From F1-120-MAGs118 sp013360535 (GTDB lineage Bacteria; Planctomycetota; UBA1135; GCA-002686595): a DNA stretch of 64,000 nucleotides. Position 1 is the first letter of the stretch. The number at the start of each line of letters is the position of its first letter. The stretch is from assembly GCA_026647215.1 (NCBI GenBank), contig JAPKHC010000015.1, positions 35,085-99,084 of the forward strand, written 5' to 3'. The notes beneath the pieces were generated by a model that saw nothing but the letters and a program-made list of their open reading frames with translations, was not told the origin of the DNA and ran no database searches. The position numbers and the translations under genes were made by a program. Below are positions 8,318-18,263 of this stretch, in pieces.

Positions 8318-9780
8318 TGCTCGCACTCATCGACGCCACGAACATCGTCGAGCTCGCCTACATGGCGGCCTCGCTGTTGTTCATCCTCGGCATCCTCAAG
8401 CTCGGCAAGGTCAAGACCTCCAAGCAGGGCAACCAGTGGGCCGCCTACGGCATGGCGCTCGCGATCGGCGCGACCATGCTGCTGCTCGTCACGCGCGGCG
8501 ACTGGGACCCGCGCGACGGCGAGTGGACCTACCAGAGCCACGCGCTCGCGGTCGGCGCGATGGCGCTGGGCTCCGCGATCGGCTGGTGGATGGCGGTCAA
8601 GGTCCCGATGACCTCGATGCCCGAGTTCGTCGCGTTCTTCAACGGCCTCGGCGGCGCCGCGTCGATGTTCGTCGCGCTCGCGGAAGTGCCGCGTGCGGCG
8701 GAGCGCAGCCACACGCTGGCCTTCGAAGGCGCGGACTTCGCGATTGCGGTCAGCCTCGCGGTGCTGATCGGCGCCGTCACCCTGACGGGCTCGCTCGTCG
8801 CCTACGCGAAGCTCGCAGGCAAGCTCAACAAGAGCCGCATCGGGCCGCTCGGCTCGCAGGGCGTCAACGCCATGCTGGGCCTCGCCTGCATCGGCCTCGC
8901 CGTGTGGGGCGGTTTCTTCGCGGAAACCGCGACGCACCTGTGGATCTCCAACGGTCTGCTGGCGTTCTGCTCGCTGCTGCTCGGCGTCGGCCTCACGCTG
9001 CCGATCGGCGGTGCGGACATGCCGGTCGCGATCGCGCTGCTCAACAGCTACTCGGGCATCGCCGGCATGACGACCGGCTTCATCCTCAAGAACAACCTCT
9101 TGATTGTCGCCGGTTCGCTGGTCGGCGCGTCGGGCATCATCCTGACGCAGATCATGTGCAAGGCCATGAACCGCTCGCTCAGCAACGTGCTGCTCGGCGG
9201 CATGGGCGAGCAGGCAGGCGGCGGCGGGTCGAAGGACGAGGGCTACACCAAGGTCAAGTCGACCTCTGGCGAGGAGCTCGCGGCCGTGCTCGACGCCGCG
9301 ACGAGCGTCATCTTCGTGCCCGGCTACGGCCTCGCGGTCGCCCAGGCGCAGCACAAGGTGCGCGAGCTCGCGGGCCTGCTCGAGAAGAAGGGCTGTCAGG
9401 TGCGCTACGCGATCCACCCGGTCGCGGGCCGCATGCCCGGCCACATGAACATCCTGCTCGCCGAGGCGGACGTGCCCTACGAGCAGCTCTACGAGCTCGA
9501 CCGCATCAACGACGACTTCAAGAACACCGACGTCGTCGTCGTGCTCGGCGCCAACGACGTCTGCAACCCCGCCGCGACCAACGACCCCAAGTCGCCGATC
9601 GCGGGCATGCCCGTGCTCACGGTCTGGGACGCGCGCACGGTCGTCGTCGTCAAGCGCTCGCTCGCGTCCGGTTACGCCGGCATCCGCAACGAGCTCTTCC
9701 AGATGGACAACTCGCTGATGTTCCTCGCCGACGCCAAGAAGGCGCTCGAGGACACGATCACCGAACTCAAGGCGCTCTGA
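8317..9780 (+). CDS. pntB: NAD(P) transhydrogenase beta subunit
   Basis: 487 residues. The N-terminal ~270 residues contain about eight or nine hydrophobic helices that form the proton path with PntAB. The C-terminal domain III (~310-487) carries the NADP motifs GYGLAVAQAQH, GRMPGHMNILLAEA and LGANDVCNPAA. Together the three subunits couple proton entry to NADPH formation. The gene overlaps pntAB by one base and ends the operon. A 13-bp-stem hairpin follows at 9805-9835. Confidence 0.95.
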   Translation: MLALIDATNIVELAYMAASLLFILGILKLGKVKTSKQGNQWAAYGMALAIGATMLLLVTRGDWDPRDGEWTYQSHALAVGAMALGSAIGWWMAVKVPMTSMPEFVAFFNGLGGAASMFVALAEVPRAAERSHTLAFEGADFAIAVSLAVLIGAVTLTGSLVAYAKLAGKLNKSRIGPLGSQGVNAMLGLACIGLAVWGGFFAETATHLWISNGLLAFCSLLLGVGLTLPIGGADMPVAIALLNSYSGIAGMTTGFILKNNLLIVAGSLVGASGIILTQIMCKAMNRSLSNVLLGGMGEQAGGGGSKDEGYTKVKSTSGEELAAVLDAATSVIFVPGYGLAVAQAQHKVRELAGLLEKKGCQVRYAIHPVAGRMPGHMNILLAEADVPYEQLYELDRINDDFKNTDVVVVLGANDVCNPAATNDPKSPIAGMPVLTVWDARTVVVVKRSLASGYAGIRNELFQMDNSLMFLADAKKALEDTITELKAL

Positions 9781-9804
9781 GCCTCCCGTCCTTCGTCTCG
9801 ACGC

Positions 9805-9835
9805 GCCCCCGCTGCGGTCCGTCCGCGGCGGGGGT
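9805..9835. terminator. Bidirectional hairpin between pntB and the convergent gene
   Basis: The arm at 9805-9817 (GCCCCCGCTGCGG) pairs with 9823-9835, with one G/T-type mismatch and a 5-base loop. It lies 24 bases past the pntB stop and 3 bases before the end of the minus-strand gene at 9839, so it can serve both transcripts. Confidence 0.6.
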
Positions 9836-9838
9836 GCT

Positions 9839-10225
9839 TCACTTGGTGGAGCGCGGCTGCGTTTCGCCGAGCACCGCCACGCGCGAGTTCGGGTTGCCGC
9901 TGATTTTCGAGACCGTGCGGGCGCGGGCGATGGCGTCCGCGAGGCGCGTGATGCGCCACTCGAGCCAGCCGGAGGCCAACAGGGTCGTCACGAATGCCAA
10001 GTAGGCCCACAGGCGCGTGCTCGCTGGCCAGCCGTATTCCAGCAAGTACCTCATGAGGACCGGCTCACCGCCGAAGCGCCCCCGATAGATCGCGAGACTG
10101 AAAAGCCCCAGCGCAACGAAGGCGACGGCGAGCGGACGCCGCCAGCGTTCCGCCCTCGTGGCCTTGGCTTCGAGTTCCGCTTCGGTGTGCACGCGCGCCG
10201 TTTCCGTCGGAGAAGGGTAGCCCAA
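9839..10225 (-). CDS. Small two-helix membrane protein, unknown function
   Basis: 128 residues from a TTG start at 10225; a GTG at 10192 is an alternative. Two hydrophobic segments are visible: PLAVAFVALGLFSLAIY (~31-47) and LWAYLAFVTTLLASGWLEW (~71-89). Between them is a short loop (RGRFGGEPVLMRYLLEYGWP), and an Arg-rich amphipathic stretch follows. I do not recognise the family. It is convergent with pntB and divergent from the methyltransferase at 10286. The start is uncertain because neither candidate has a strong Shine-Dalgarno site. Confidence 0.55.
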   Translation of the reverse strand: MGYPSPTETARVHTEAELEAKATRAERWRRPLAVAFVALGLFSLAIYRGRFGGEPVLMRYLLEYGWPASTRLWAYLAFVTTLLASGWLEWRITRLADAIARARTVSKISGNPNSRVAVLGETQPRSTK

Positions 10226-10285
10226 GCGCGTTCACCCCGCTCGCTACACTCGCGCCGCAGTCGCTCCGGACCACCCTCGCATCCC

Positions 10286-11299
10286 ATGAACCAACCGCCC
10301 ACTCCCGACAGGATCCTGCAGACCGGTCTCGCGTTCTGGCCGGCGAAAGTGCTGCTGAGCGCGATCGAGATGGGCGTCTTCACCGAGCTCGCGCGCGGGC
10401 CGGAACCGTTCGCGAGCCTGAGCGGGCGGCTGGGCCTGCACCCGCGGTCCGCGCGCGACTTCCTCGACACGCTCGTGGCACTCGGTTTCCTCGAGCGCGA
10501 CGGCGACCACTACGCCAACACGCGCGAGACCGGCCTGTTTCTCGATCGCCGCAAGCCCTCGTACATCGGCGGCATCCTCGAGATGGCGAACCATCGCCTC
10601 TATCCGTTCTGGGGGCACCTGACCGAGGCGCTGCGCACCGGAGAGCCGCAGAACGAGGTCAAGGGCGGCGGCCCCGGCCTGTTCGAGAAGCTCTACGCCG
10701 ACCCCGCGCGCCTGCGCGAGTTCCTCGCCGCGATGACCGGCATCAGCCACGGCGCGAACCTCGCCATCGCGCGCCAGTTCCCGTGGAAGGACTACCGCAC
10801 GTTCGTCGACGTCGGCGCCGCGCAGGGCGACCTCGCCGTTCAGATCGCGCTCGCCAACCCGCACCTGCGTGGCCTCGGCTTCGACCTGCCCGAGGTCGCG
10901 CCGATCTTCGAGGACTACGCGCAATCCGCCGGCGTCGCCGACCGCCTCAGCTTCGCCCCCGGCAGCTTCTTCGAGCGCGACCTCCCGCGCGCCGACGTGG
11001 TGACGATGGGCCACATCCTCCACGACTGGGACCTCGAGACCAAGCGCATGCTCGTCGCCAAGGCCTTCGACGCGCTCCCCAAGGGCGGCGCGCTCGTGGT
11101 CTACGAGGCGATCATCGACGACGAGCGCCGCACCAACGCCTTCGGCCTGATGATGAGCCTCAACATGCTCATCGAGACCCCCGGCGGCTTCGACTACACC
11201 GGCGCCGACTGCTCCCGCTGGATGCAGGAAGCCGGCTTCTCCTCCACCCGCGTCGAACACCTCGTCGGCCCCGACTCCATGGTCATCGGCATCAAGTGA
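10286..11299 (+). CDS. SAM-dependent O-methyltransferase (acetylserotonin OMT-like)
   Basis: 337 residues. The N-terminal ~95 residues form a winged-helix dimerisation domain (LLSAIEMGVFTELARGP ... LGLHPRSARDFLDTLVALGF). The SAM-binding motif I is VDVGAAQGDLAVQIALANP (~172-190), and the acidic ribose-contacting region is GFDLPEV. HILHDWD corresponds to the conserved HxxHDWxD/E segment found in plant-type OMTs and bacterial polyketide O-methyltransferases. The substrate is unknown and no biosynthetic cluster surrounds it. ATG 10286 is chosen because the conserved alignment begins there. A TACACT -10-like hexamer lies at 10245-10250. Confidence 0.85.
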   Translation: MNQPPTPDRILQTGLAFWPAKVLLSAIEMGVFTELARGPEPFASLSGRLGLHPRSARDFLDTLVALGFLERDGDHYANTRETGLFLDRRKPSYIGGILEMANHRLYPFWGHLTEALRTGEPQNEVKGGGPGLFEKLYADPARLREFLAAMTGISHGANLAIARQFPWKDYRTFVDVGAAQGDLAVQIALANPHLRGLGFDLPEVAPIFEDYAQSAGVADRLSFAPGSFFERDLPRADVVTMGHILHDWDLETKRMLVAKAFDALPKGGALVVYEAIIDDERRTNAFGLMMSLNMLIETPGGFDYTGADCSRWMQEAGFSSTRVEHLVGPDSMVIGIK

Positions 11300-11330
11300 G
11301 CGGAGCCGCGTCGGAAGGCGCGACCGATCC

Positions 11331-11837
11331 ATGACGACGCAGTCGCAGGCACTCGACGAGTTCGCGCGCGAGGCGCGGGCGTTCCGTCGTTGGGTGACGG
11401 GCGACGAGCCGGCACCGATGGACGCGCCGACGGCGTTGCGGCGGGTCGCCGCGTTGTTCAGCGCGGCGCTGGCGCTGCCGGCGACCGACGCTCTCGACGT
11501 GTCGGAGGAGGAGGAGCCCGACGTCCCCGCCGAGGAGCTCGCGCGCGTCGCGGAGCGGACGAAGCTGCTGCCGTTCTCGTACTACCTGCAGGTGCTCGAT
11601 CCGCACGACTTCTTCCTCGCGCCGCCGCCGGACCCCGACAAGTTCGAGGAACCCGGAGTCGCCGATCTCCTCGACGACATTCGCGACATCCACCGCGACG
11701 TCGCATGCGGGCTGATCCTGTTCGACGCTGGCTCACGCGTCGACGCACACTGGCACTGGGCCTTCAGCTTCCGCGCCCACTGGGGCCGCCACGCCGCGAG
11801 CGCGATCCACGCGCTGCAGGCGTACGTCACGCGCTAG
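11331..11837 (+). CDS. DUF5063 domain protein
   Basis: 168 residues. The pattern 'VADLLDDIRDIHRDVACGLILFDAG' followed by 'WHWAFSFRAHWGRHAASAIHALQAY' near the C-terminus matches my memory of DUF5063, a small all-helical family of unknown function common in Bacteroidota and Planctomycetota. The N-terminus is helical and Ala-rich, with an acidic patch (VSEEEEPD). It has no signal peptide and is presumably cytoplasmic. It starts 31 bases after the methyltransferase, so the two may be co-transcribed. Its 3' end abuts the truncated HD gene on the other strand. Confidence 0.75.
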   Translation: MTTQSQALDEFAREARAFRRWVTGDEPAPMDAPTALRRVAALFSAALALPATDALDVSEEEEPDVPAEELARVAERTKLLPFSYYLQVLDPHDFFLAPPPDPDKFEEPGVADLLDDIRDIHRDVACGLILFDAGSRVDAHWHWAFSFRAHWGRHAASAIHALQAYVTR

Positions 11838-11844
11838 CGGAAAC

Positions 11845-12048
11845 TCAGGCCGGCGGCAGCTGGCCGCGCGCGATGTCGAGCCCCGCGAGCCGATGCTCGA
11901 GCACCATCGCGGGCAGGCACAGCCGCCACGTGTGCTCCGCCGTGCTCTCGCGCCGCCCCTGCGACGTGTGCGCGCTGCGCAGCACATCCTTGAGCAGCTC
12001 CGCATCGCGCACGAACTCGAGCAGCCGGGGAAGGCCGGAGGTCGTCAT
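11845..12048 (-). pseudogene. Truncated HD-domain hydrolase (YfbR-like), N-terminal fragment
   Basis: 67 residues from ATG 12048, which overlaps the stop of the upstream gene (ATGA). The sequence LLEFVRDAELLKDVLRSAH then ESTAEHTWRL and GLDIARG matches the start of HD-family nucleotidase-like proteins. Those normally run ~180-200 residues and go on to the HD pair (IHDLGE). Here a stop follows GLDIARGQLPPA, and the space beyond is occupied by the convergent DUF5063 gene. The second half of the metal site is therefore missing and the product should be inactive. A deletion that brought the DUF5063 gene in is the simplest explanation. Confidence 0.7.
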
Positions 12049-14165
12049 GGGAGCTTGCGAGAGAAGCGGCTTTCGACCTGCAGGATCTGCGCCCGATAGG
12101 CGGCCGTCAGCAGGCGTCCGCCCGCGCGCGAGGCCGGAGGCAGGCGATCCAGGCTCGAGAGCGTGCCCGAATCGAGCAGCGGCGCGAGCGCTCCGGTCCA
12201 AGCCGACCAGACTTCGCGTTCGAGTCGCAGAGCCACGCGCGTGTGGTGGAGCAACGCTTCGGGTGTGAGGCTCACCGGGTTCGCGCGCTGCGGAGCGAGA
12301 GCGTCGAGCAGGGACTTGAGCGACTTCGAGGTCCGGCTCTCACGCGCCCGCAGGCGTTGGAACGCGATGGCCGCGAGCAGCGTCGGGGCATCGGTGGGGG
12401 CGAGGAACGCGGCTTGCTGTGCAGGCGCCGTCGCGACCCGATTCGCCTGAGCCGCGAGCCACGCCTCCGCCTCCTGCCACTCCGGACCTCCGAGCGTGCC
12501 GATCGCGACGCTCCGGCCCGGTTCGAGGCAAACGCGGATCGCGTGCAAGGCCCGGGCTGACGTGGCGATGTCGCCGGTGCTCTCGCCGATCGATCGCGGC
12601 CACGATCCATCCGCGAGCCGCTGCCGCATGAGGAAGTCCATGGCTCTCGACGCGGCAACCGTCGGCGGGCTCCAGCGCGCCCCGCTGCTCATCTCGACCA
12701 ACGCGCAGGTCGCGGCTGCGTGCTGGTAGAGCGAGTCGCGCGCCTCCGTTCCGATCCGGCCGTCCGCTGACTGGTGTGCTCCGAACCACTGTCCAGCCCT
12801 TCGCAGCGCCGCCATGTGGGGCCCACGCACCACCGACGATCCTTCACCCGTCAGAGCGAGCGCACACTCGGCCGTCACGAAGGTCGTCGCCGCTGGATCA
12901 CCGCCGGCGGATTCCGGGCGCCACGCACCACTTGCATCCTGCCGTTGCAGCAGCCACTCGATCGTCGCGGTTCTGTGCGCGTCGTTCGGCTTCGCGGTCT
13001 CGTCGGCCGCGCGTTCCGGCTTCTCGAGCTTGCCGCTGTCACGCACCGGCCGCGCCGCTTCGCGGATGCAGGGAACCGCGAGGACCTCAGGGAAGTTCGC
13101 CGGGAACGGCGGAGCATCGAGCAACGGCGGCAGCTCGGGGGAGCGGCCCCAGGCCAGCTCGCTGTCAAAACCCCGCAGGTACTCGCCGTTCTCGTTGGTG
13201 AGCAGCTCGACCACCGAATGCCATCGCAGCAGGATGCGGCGCTGCGCGGCGGGCTCCGTCGGCCAATCCGCGCCCTTGCCGAACAGGGCGCCAAGAATCT
13301 CCTCGTGGATGCGCCCGGCGAGCGCTGCGTCCCCCGGCTTCGACAAGTCGAGCGTCGCCAAGCGATGCACCGCCGCTCCGGCCGCGGCACCGGCGTCATT
13401 CAGGAGCTTCGTGCGAGCGGCTTCGTCACCGGCGAGCGCACGATCCAGCCAGTCCCCGTCACCGCCCAGCGCCGGTGCGGACCACGTGGCGGTCTGAGCC
13501 CCGCTCTCGACCCGCGGGTCGAGCGTGACCTTGCTGTGGAAGAAGCCTGCCTTGAACTCGGCGCTCAGCCAGCCCTCGTCGAAGCTCCCGTCGGCGAAGA
13601 AGTGGAGCCAGACGCCTTCCGGGAGCGCGTCCTCGAATCTGCCGCGCAGGACAAGCGAGCCATCGCTTCGCCGACCCTCCCACTCACCGCTGATGCGGCC
13701 GTTCTCGAGCGAACCCGACCAGGTCCAATGCCGCGCCGGGTCCTCCACGCGCAGCGGTCGACACTCGACGGTCTCGAGCAGCTTGTGGGCCTCGTCGAAA
13801 CGTTTCCACTCCCCGTTGCGCAGCCCCGCCTCGTACTTGCCTTCGAGCTCGACGGCGCCGCCGTCGCGCCAGAACTTCCACAGGCCGTTGCGCTCGCCGT
13901 TCTCGAACGAGCCTGTTGACTGGCGCTTGCCGCTCTCGAAATGGAAGGTCCACGCGCCGGTTTCCTTCCCTTCGGCGAAGGAGCCCTCGGCGGCGAGCTT
14001 GCCGTTGGCGTGCCAGCGCTTCGACTTGCCGTGGCGCACTAGCGAGCCGTCGCTCGCGCGTCTCGCCTCGCACTCGAAGCGCGGTTTTCCGTCGGGAAAC
14101 GTCTCGACGATCCGATCCGGCGACTGGACGAACGGCACGAACGACAAGAGCAGCGCGAGCAGCAT
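12045..14165 (-). CDS. Secreted MORN-like repeat protein with alpha/alpha-toroid (prenyltransferase/squalene-cyclase-like) region
   Basis: 706 residues with signal peptide MLLALLLSFVPFVQS. Residues ~20-215 are MORN/YwqK-type repeats (HANGKLAAEGSFAEGKETGA, FENGERNGLWKFWRDGG, YEAGLRNGEWKRF). After a Pro/Ala-rich middle, residues ~400-620 contain helical repeats such as TIEWLLQRQDASGAW and AMDFLMRQRLADGSW, the QW-like spacing of prenyltransferase/squalene-cyclase toroids. No cyclase acid motif (DXDD) is seen, so a structural or binding role is more likely than catalysis. It is translationally coupled to the truncated HD gene. I know no family with this exact combination. Confidence 0.75.
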   Translation of the reverse strand: MLLALLLSFVPFVQSPDRIVETFPDGKPRFECEARRASDGSLVRHGKSKRWHANGKLAAEGSFAEGKETGAWTFHFESGKRQSTGSFENGERNGLWKFWRDGGAVELEGKYEAGLRNGEWKRFDEAHKLLETVECRPLRVEDPARHWTWSGSLENGRISGEWEGRRSDGSLVLRGRFEDALPEGVWLHFFADGSFDEGWLSAEFKAGFFHSKVTLDPRVESGAQTATWSAPALGGDGDWLDRALAGDEAARTKLLNDAGAAAGAAVHRLATLDLSKPGDAALAGRIHEEILGALFGKGADWPTEPAAQRRILLRWHSVVELLTNENGEYLRGFDSELAWGRSPELPPLLDAPPFPANFPEVLAVPCIREAARPVRDSGKLEKPERAADETAKPNDAHRTATIEWLLQRQDASGAWRPESAGGDPAATTFVTAECALALTGEGSSVVRGPHMAALRRAGQWFGAHQSADGRIGTEARDSLYQHAAATCALVEMSSGARWSPPTVAASRAMDFLMRQRLADGSWPRSIGESTGDIATSARALHAIRVCLEPGRSVAIGTLGGPEWQEAEAWLAAQANRVATAPAQQAAFLAPTDAPTLLAAIAFQRLRARESRTSKSLKSLLDALAPQRANPVSLTPEALLHHTRVALRLEREVWSAWTGALAPLLDSGTLSSLDRLPPASRAGGRLLTAAYRAQILQVESRFSRKLP

Positions 14166-14217
14166 GCGGGAGTTGTGCCAGAGCTCCCCGGGGCTCGCAA
14201 GTCGCCCGAAATGGAAC

Positions 14218-14252
14218 GCGCCCCCGCCGCGGAAGGGCCGCGGCGGGGGCGC
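14218..14252 (-). terminator. Perfect 15-bp stem hairpin after the CBS gene
   Basis: GCGCCCCCGCCGCGG (14218-14232) and CCGCGGCGGGGGCGC (14238-14252) pair perfectly around a 5-base loop. It lies 35 bases past the stop of the minus-strand CBS gene and 50 bases before the next minus-strand start, so it separates the two transcripts. Confidence 0.65.
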
Positions 14253-14286
14253 AAGAAGTGAGCGTGGCGTGCGCGGGAGGCGCGAG

Positions 14287-14946
14287 CTACTTGCCGGCGC
14301 GGGCCTTGGCGCGAGGCGCGGCGGCCTTGGGGGCCTTCGCCTTGGGCGCCTTGGGCGCGGGCTTGGCCTTCGGGGCGGCGGGCTTGCTCGCCTTGGCCTT
14401 GCGGGGCGCGGGCTGGAGCGTGTCGGACTTGGGCGCGGGCGCGGCGGGGGTGCTCGCCTCGCGCGTGACCTCGATGACGAGGGCCTCGACGACGGGCTCG
14501 GCCGGCGTGCGCGGGGCGGAGATGGCGGCGAAGGCGGCGGCGATGTCGCGCGGCTTGAGCGGCGCGGTGTCGTTGGCGACGGCGCAGGCGAGCTGGCCGA
14601 GCGAGACGATGCCGACGAGCTCGCCCTCCTTGTTCACGACCGGCAGGCGGCGGACCAACGAGGTCTGCATGCGCGCGAGCACGTCCTCGACGGAATCGCT
14701 CGGGCTGACGGTGAAGACCACCGAGGCCATGGCTTCGCTCACCGCGATCTTCCACAGCGGAGCGCCGCGCAGGTGCGTCGCCATCAGCGTGTCGCGGTCG
14801 GTGAGGATGCCGACGACGCCGTTGGAATCGTCGACGACGGGCAGGCAGCCGAGGTCGCCCTGCCACATGGCCTGGGCGGCTTCGGACAGCGAATCGGAGG
14901 CGCGGCAGGTGCGCACGTCCTTGGTCATCAGGTTCTCGATCTTCAT
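14287..14946 (-). CDS. Tandem-CBS protein with histone H1-like Lys/Ala/Pro tail
   Basis: 219 residues. Two CBS motifs (residues ~1-60 and ~70-125) carry the typical 'MTKDVRTC', 'GVVGILTDRD' and 'GELVGIVSLGQLA' segments that bind adenine nucleotides. The last ~55 residues are a low-complexity KAxKPAAPKAKPAPKAPKAK run, similar to the C-terminal tails of histone H1 and bacterial H1-like proteins, so nucleic-acid or polyanion binding is plausible. A paralogue at 24240 shares the CBS part but not the basic tail. There is no fused transporter or enzyme domain; it is a free-standing regulator. Confidence 0.85.
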   Translation of the reverse strand: MKIENLMTKDVRTCRASDSLSEAAQAMWQGDLGCLPVVDDSNGVVGILTDRDTLMATHLRGAPLWKIAVSEAMASVVFTVSPSDSVEDVLARMQTSLVRRLPVVNKEGELVGIVSLGQLACAVANDTAPLKPRDIAAAFAAISAPRTPAEPVVEALVIEVTREASTPAAPAPKSDTLQPAPRKAKASKPAAPKAKPAPKAPKAKAPKAAAPRAKARAGK

Positions 14947-15219
14947 CTAGTTCTCTGGGGTCGGGCGAGCGCGTGGACGGGCTCGCGGGGTGGGCCGGGC
15001 GGGACGCCGGATCCGTGGTGGGTGCGCGGCGCGGCGCGTGGGGCGCCAGGCCGGATTCGGGGGCGAAAGAGGATACGAAGCGCGCACGAGCGTTGCAGCA
15101 AGGGCGTGCGAATCCGCCGGCAGTCTCGCACGAAGGCGGAGTTTGCGGCAGGGGGCGAGCTGCGCAGCGCGCGGCCACCCGCCGCACCGGCGCGTGGGCT
15201 CCGCTAACCTCTCCTCGCC

Positions 15220-16851
15220 ATGGAGTCGCCGCTCAAGCCGCCGCCGCGTGACCCGCCGCAGCATCCGTGGCGCTCGATCGTGGTGGGCCTGTGGATCGCG
15301 GGTCTGGTCGCCGTCGGCATCTGGTACGGGGCGCGGCGGCGCGATGCGCTGCTCGAGCGCCGCATCGACGAGCTGCTCGACGGCGTCGGGCGCGTGACCG
15401 AGGCGCTGGCGCTGCCGCAGGCGGACGCGCGCGGGCTCGAGCCGATGAACGAGGCCGGGCGATTCGTGCGGGTCGGCGCCGACGGGGGTGAGCTCGCGAC
15501 GCGCGACCCTCGGGCCTGGCAGCAGCTCGAGAGCGGCGTCGAGCGCGTCCACTCCGGCGGCGAGTGGTGGATCGCGGCGCGTGCGGGGGACGAGCGGCTG
15601 GTCGCGCTCGTGCCGGACGCGGCCATCGACGAGCGCCTCGCGCCGGAGCGCGGTGAGCTGACGTTCGTGCTGTGGGCTTCGGGCCTCGCGATCCTCGTGA
15701 CGGCGCTGACGATGGCGTGGGTCGTGCGGCGGCGCCTGTGGGACTTCCGCGCGCGCGCGACGGCCGAGTATGTCGTCGCGATCCGCCGCGAGGGCGCGAA
15801 GTGGAAGGCGCTGACCGACAACGCGGCGGACATGATCCTGATCGTCGATCCCGCGACGGCGGCGATCGCCGAGCGCAACCGCGCGGCCGCGGCGACGATC
15901 GGGCAGCGCTCGCTCGCCGAGTGCCTGTCGGAGCAGGATCTCGCGGAATTGCGCGCCGGAATGGACAGCGCGCACGCGCGGCCGGGCGAGGCGGTGGCGC
16001 TGCGCGAGCTCCACCTGCGCGCCCTCGACGGCCACGAGCTGCGCGTCGACGTGCGCCTCTCCGACATCGACCTCGGCCACACGCGCGTGGTCGAGATCTC
16101 GCTGCGCGACGTGACGCGCGAGCGCGCGATGGAGCGCCAGCTCGCGATCTCCGAGCGGCTGACCTCGCTCGGCCTGCTCACCGCCGGCGTCGCGCACGAG
16201 ATCAACAACCCGCTCGAAGGCATCGGCAACTACCTCGCGCTGCTCGGGCGCGAGGACGTGCCGCAGGAACGGCGCGCGCGCTACCTCGAGCAGGTCGGCC
16301 ACGGCTTCGAGCGCATCCGCGGCATCGTGCGCGACCTGCTCGCCTTCGGCCGGCCGGGTGTCGAACGTGGCGAGGCCGAGCTCGGCGAGGTCGTCGAGCG
16401 CGTGCGCAAGCTGGTCGGCTACACGAAAAGCGCCGGAGAAATCGAGGTTTCCGTGCGTGGGCTCGAGCGGCCGCTGGTCGTCCCCGGCGATCGCGGGCGG
16501 CTCGAGCAGGTGCTCCTCAACCTGCTGCTCAACGCCGCGACGGCGATGGGCGGGCGCGGACGCATCACGGTGACGGCCGTGCGCGACGCACGCGGTGCCG
16601 AGGGCGAGCCGTGCGTGCAGCTCCTCGTCGACGACGAGGGGCCCGGCATCCCGGCGGAGCACCTGCAGAAGATCTTCGACCCGTTCTTCACGACCACGCA
16701 GGGCAACGGACTTGGACTCTCGATCTCCTATGGCATCCTGCGCGCGCACGGGGGAACCCTGAGCGCCTCCAACCGTCCCGAGGGCGGGGCCCGGCTCAAG
16801 ATCGAGCTGCCGCTCGCGCGACCCACAACGCAGAACCTGACCCAGAACTGA
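15220..16851 (+). CDS. Membrane sensor histidine kinase (NtrB-like)
   Basis: 543 residues. Two membrane helices (~17-35 and ~147-168) bracket a ~110-residue periplasmic region. A PAS-like segment follows (~195-300, LTDNAADMILIVDPATAAIA). The phosphoacceptor is His326 in GVAHEINNPLEGIGNY (HisKA). The ATPase boxes are LLNAATAMGG (N-box variant), DDEGPGIP, FFTTTQGNGLGLSISYGI (G1/G2). The next gene begins directly after its stop (TGA ATG), and its product is an NtrC-type regulator, so the two are a cognate pair. A TAACCT -10-like hexamer (15205-15210) ends 9 bases before ATG, suggesting a very short leader. The signal is unknown. Confidence 0.9.
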   Translation: MESPLKPPPRDPPQHPWRSIVVGLWIAGLVAVGIWYGARRRDALLERRIDELLDGVGRVTEALALPQADARGLEPMNEAGRFVRVGADGGELATRDPRAWQQLESGVERVHSGGEWWIAARAGDERLVALVPDAAIDERLAPERGELTFVLWASGLAILVTALTMAWVVRRRLWDFRARATAEYVVAIRREGAKWKALTDNAADMILIVDPATAAIAERNRAAAATIGQRSLAECLSEQDLAELRAGMDSAHARPGEAVALRELHLRALDGHELRVDVRLSDIDLGHTRVVEISLRDVTRERAMERQLAISERLTSLGLLTAGVAHEINNPLEGIGNYLALLGREDVPQERRARYLEQVGHGFERIRGIVRDLLAFGRPGVERGEAELGEVVERVRKLVGYTKSAGEIEVSVRGLERPLVVPGDRGRLEQVLLNLLLNAATAMGGRGRITVTAVRDARGAEGEPCVQLLVDDEGPGIPAEHLQKIFDPFFTTTQGNGLGLSISYGILRAHGGTLSASNRPEGGARLKIELPLARPTTQNLTQN

Positions 16852-18252
<1,401 letters not shown>

Positions 18253-18263
18253 TCACGTGCTCG

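Noticed and set aside
14947..15219. Possible small gene in the 273-base gap between the CBS gene and the kinase
   Set aside because: Several short frames exist, but none has a start site, family similarity or hydrophobic segment; the gap most likely holds divergent promoters.
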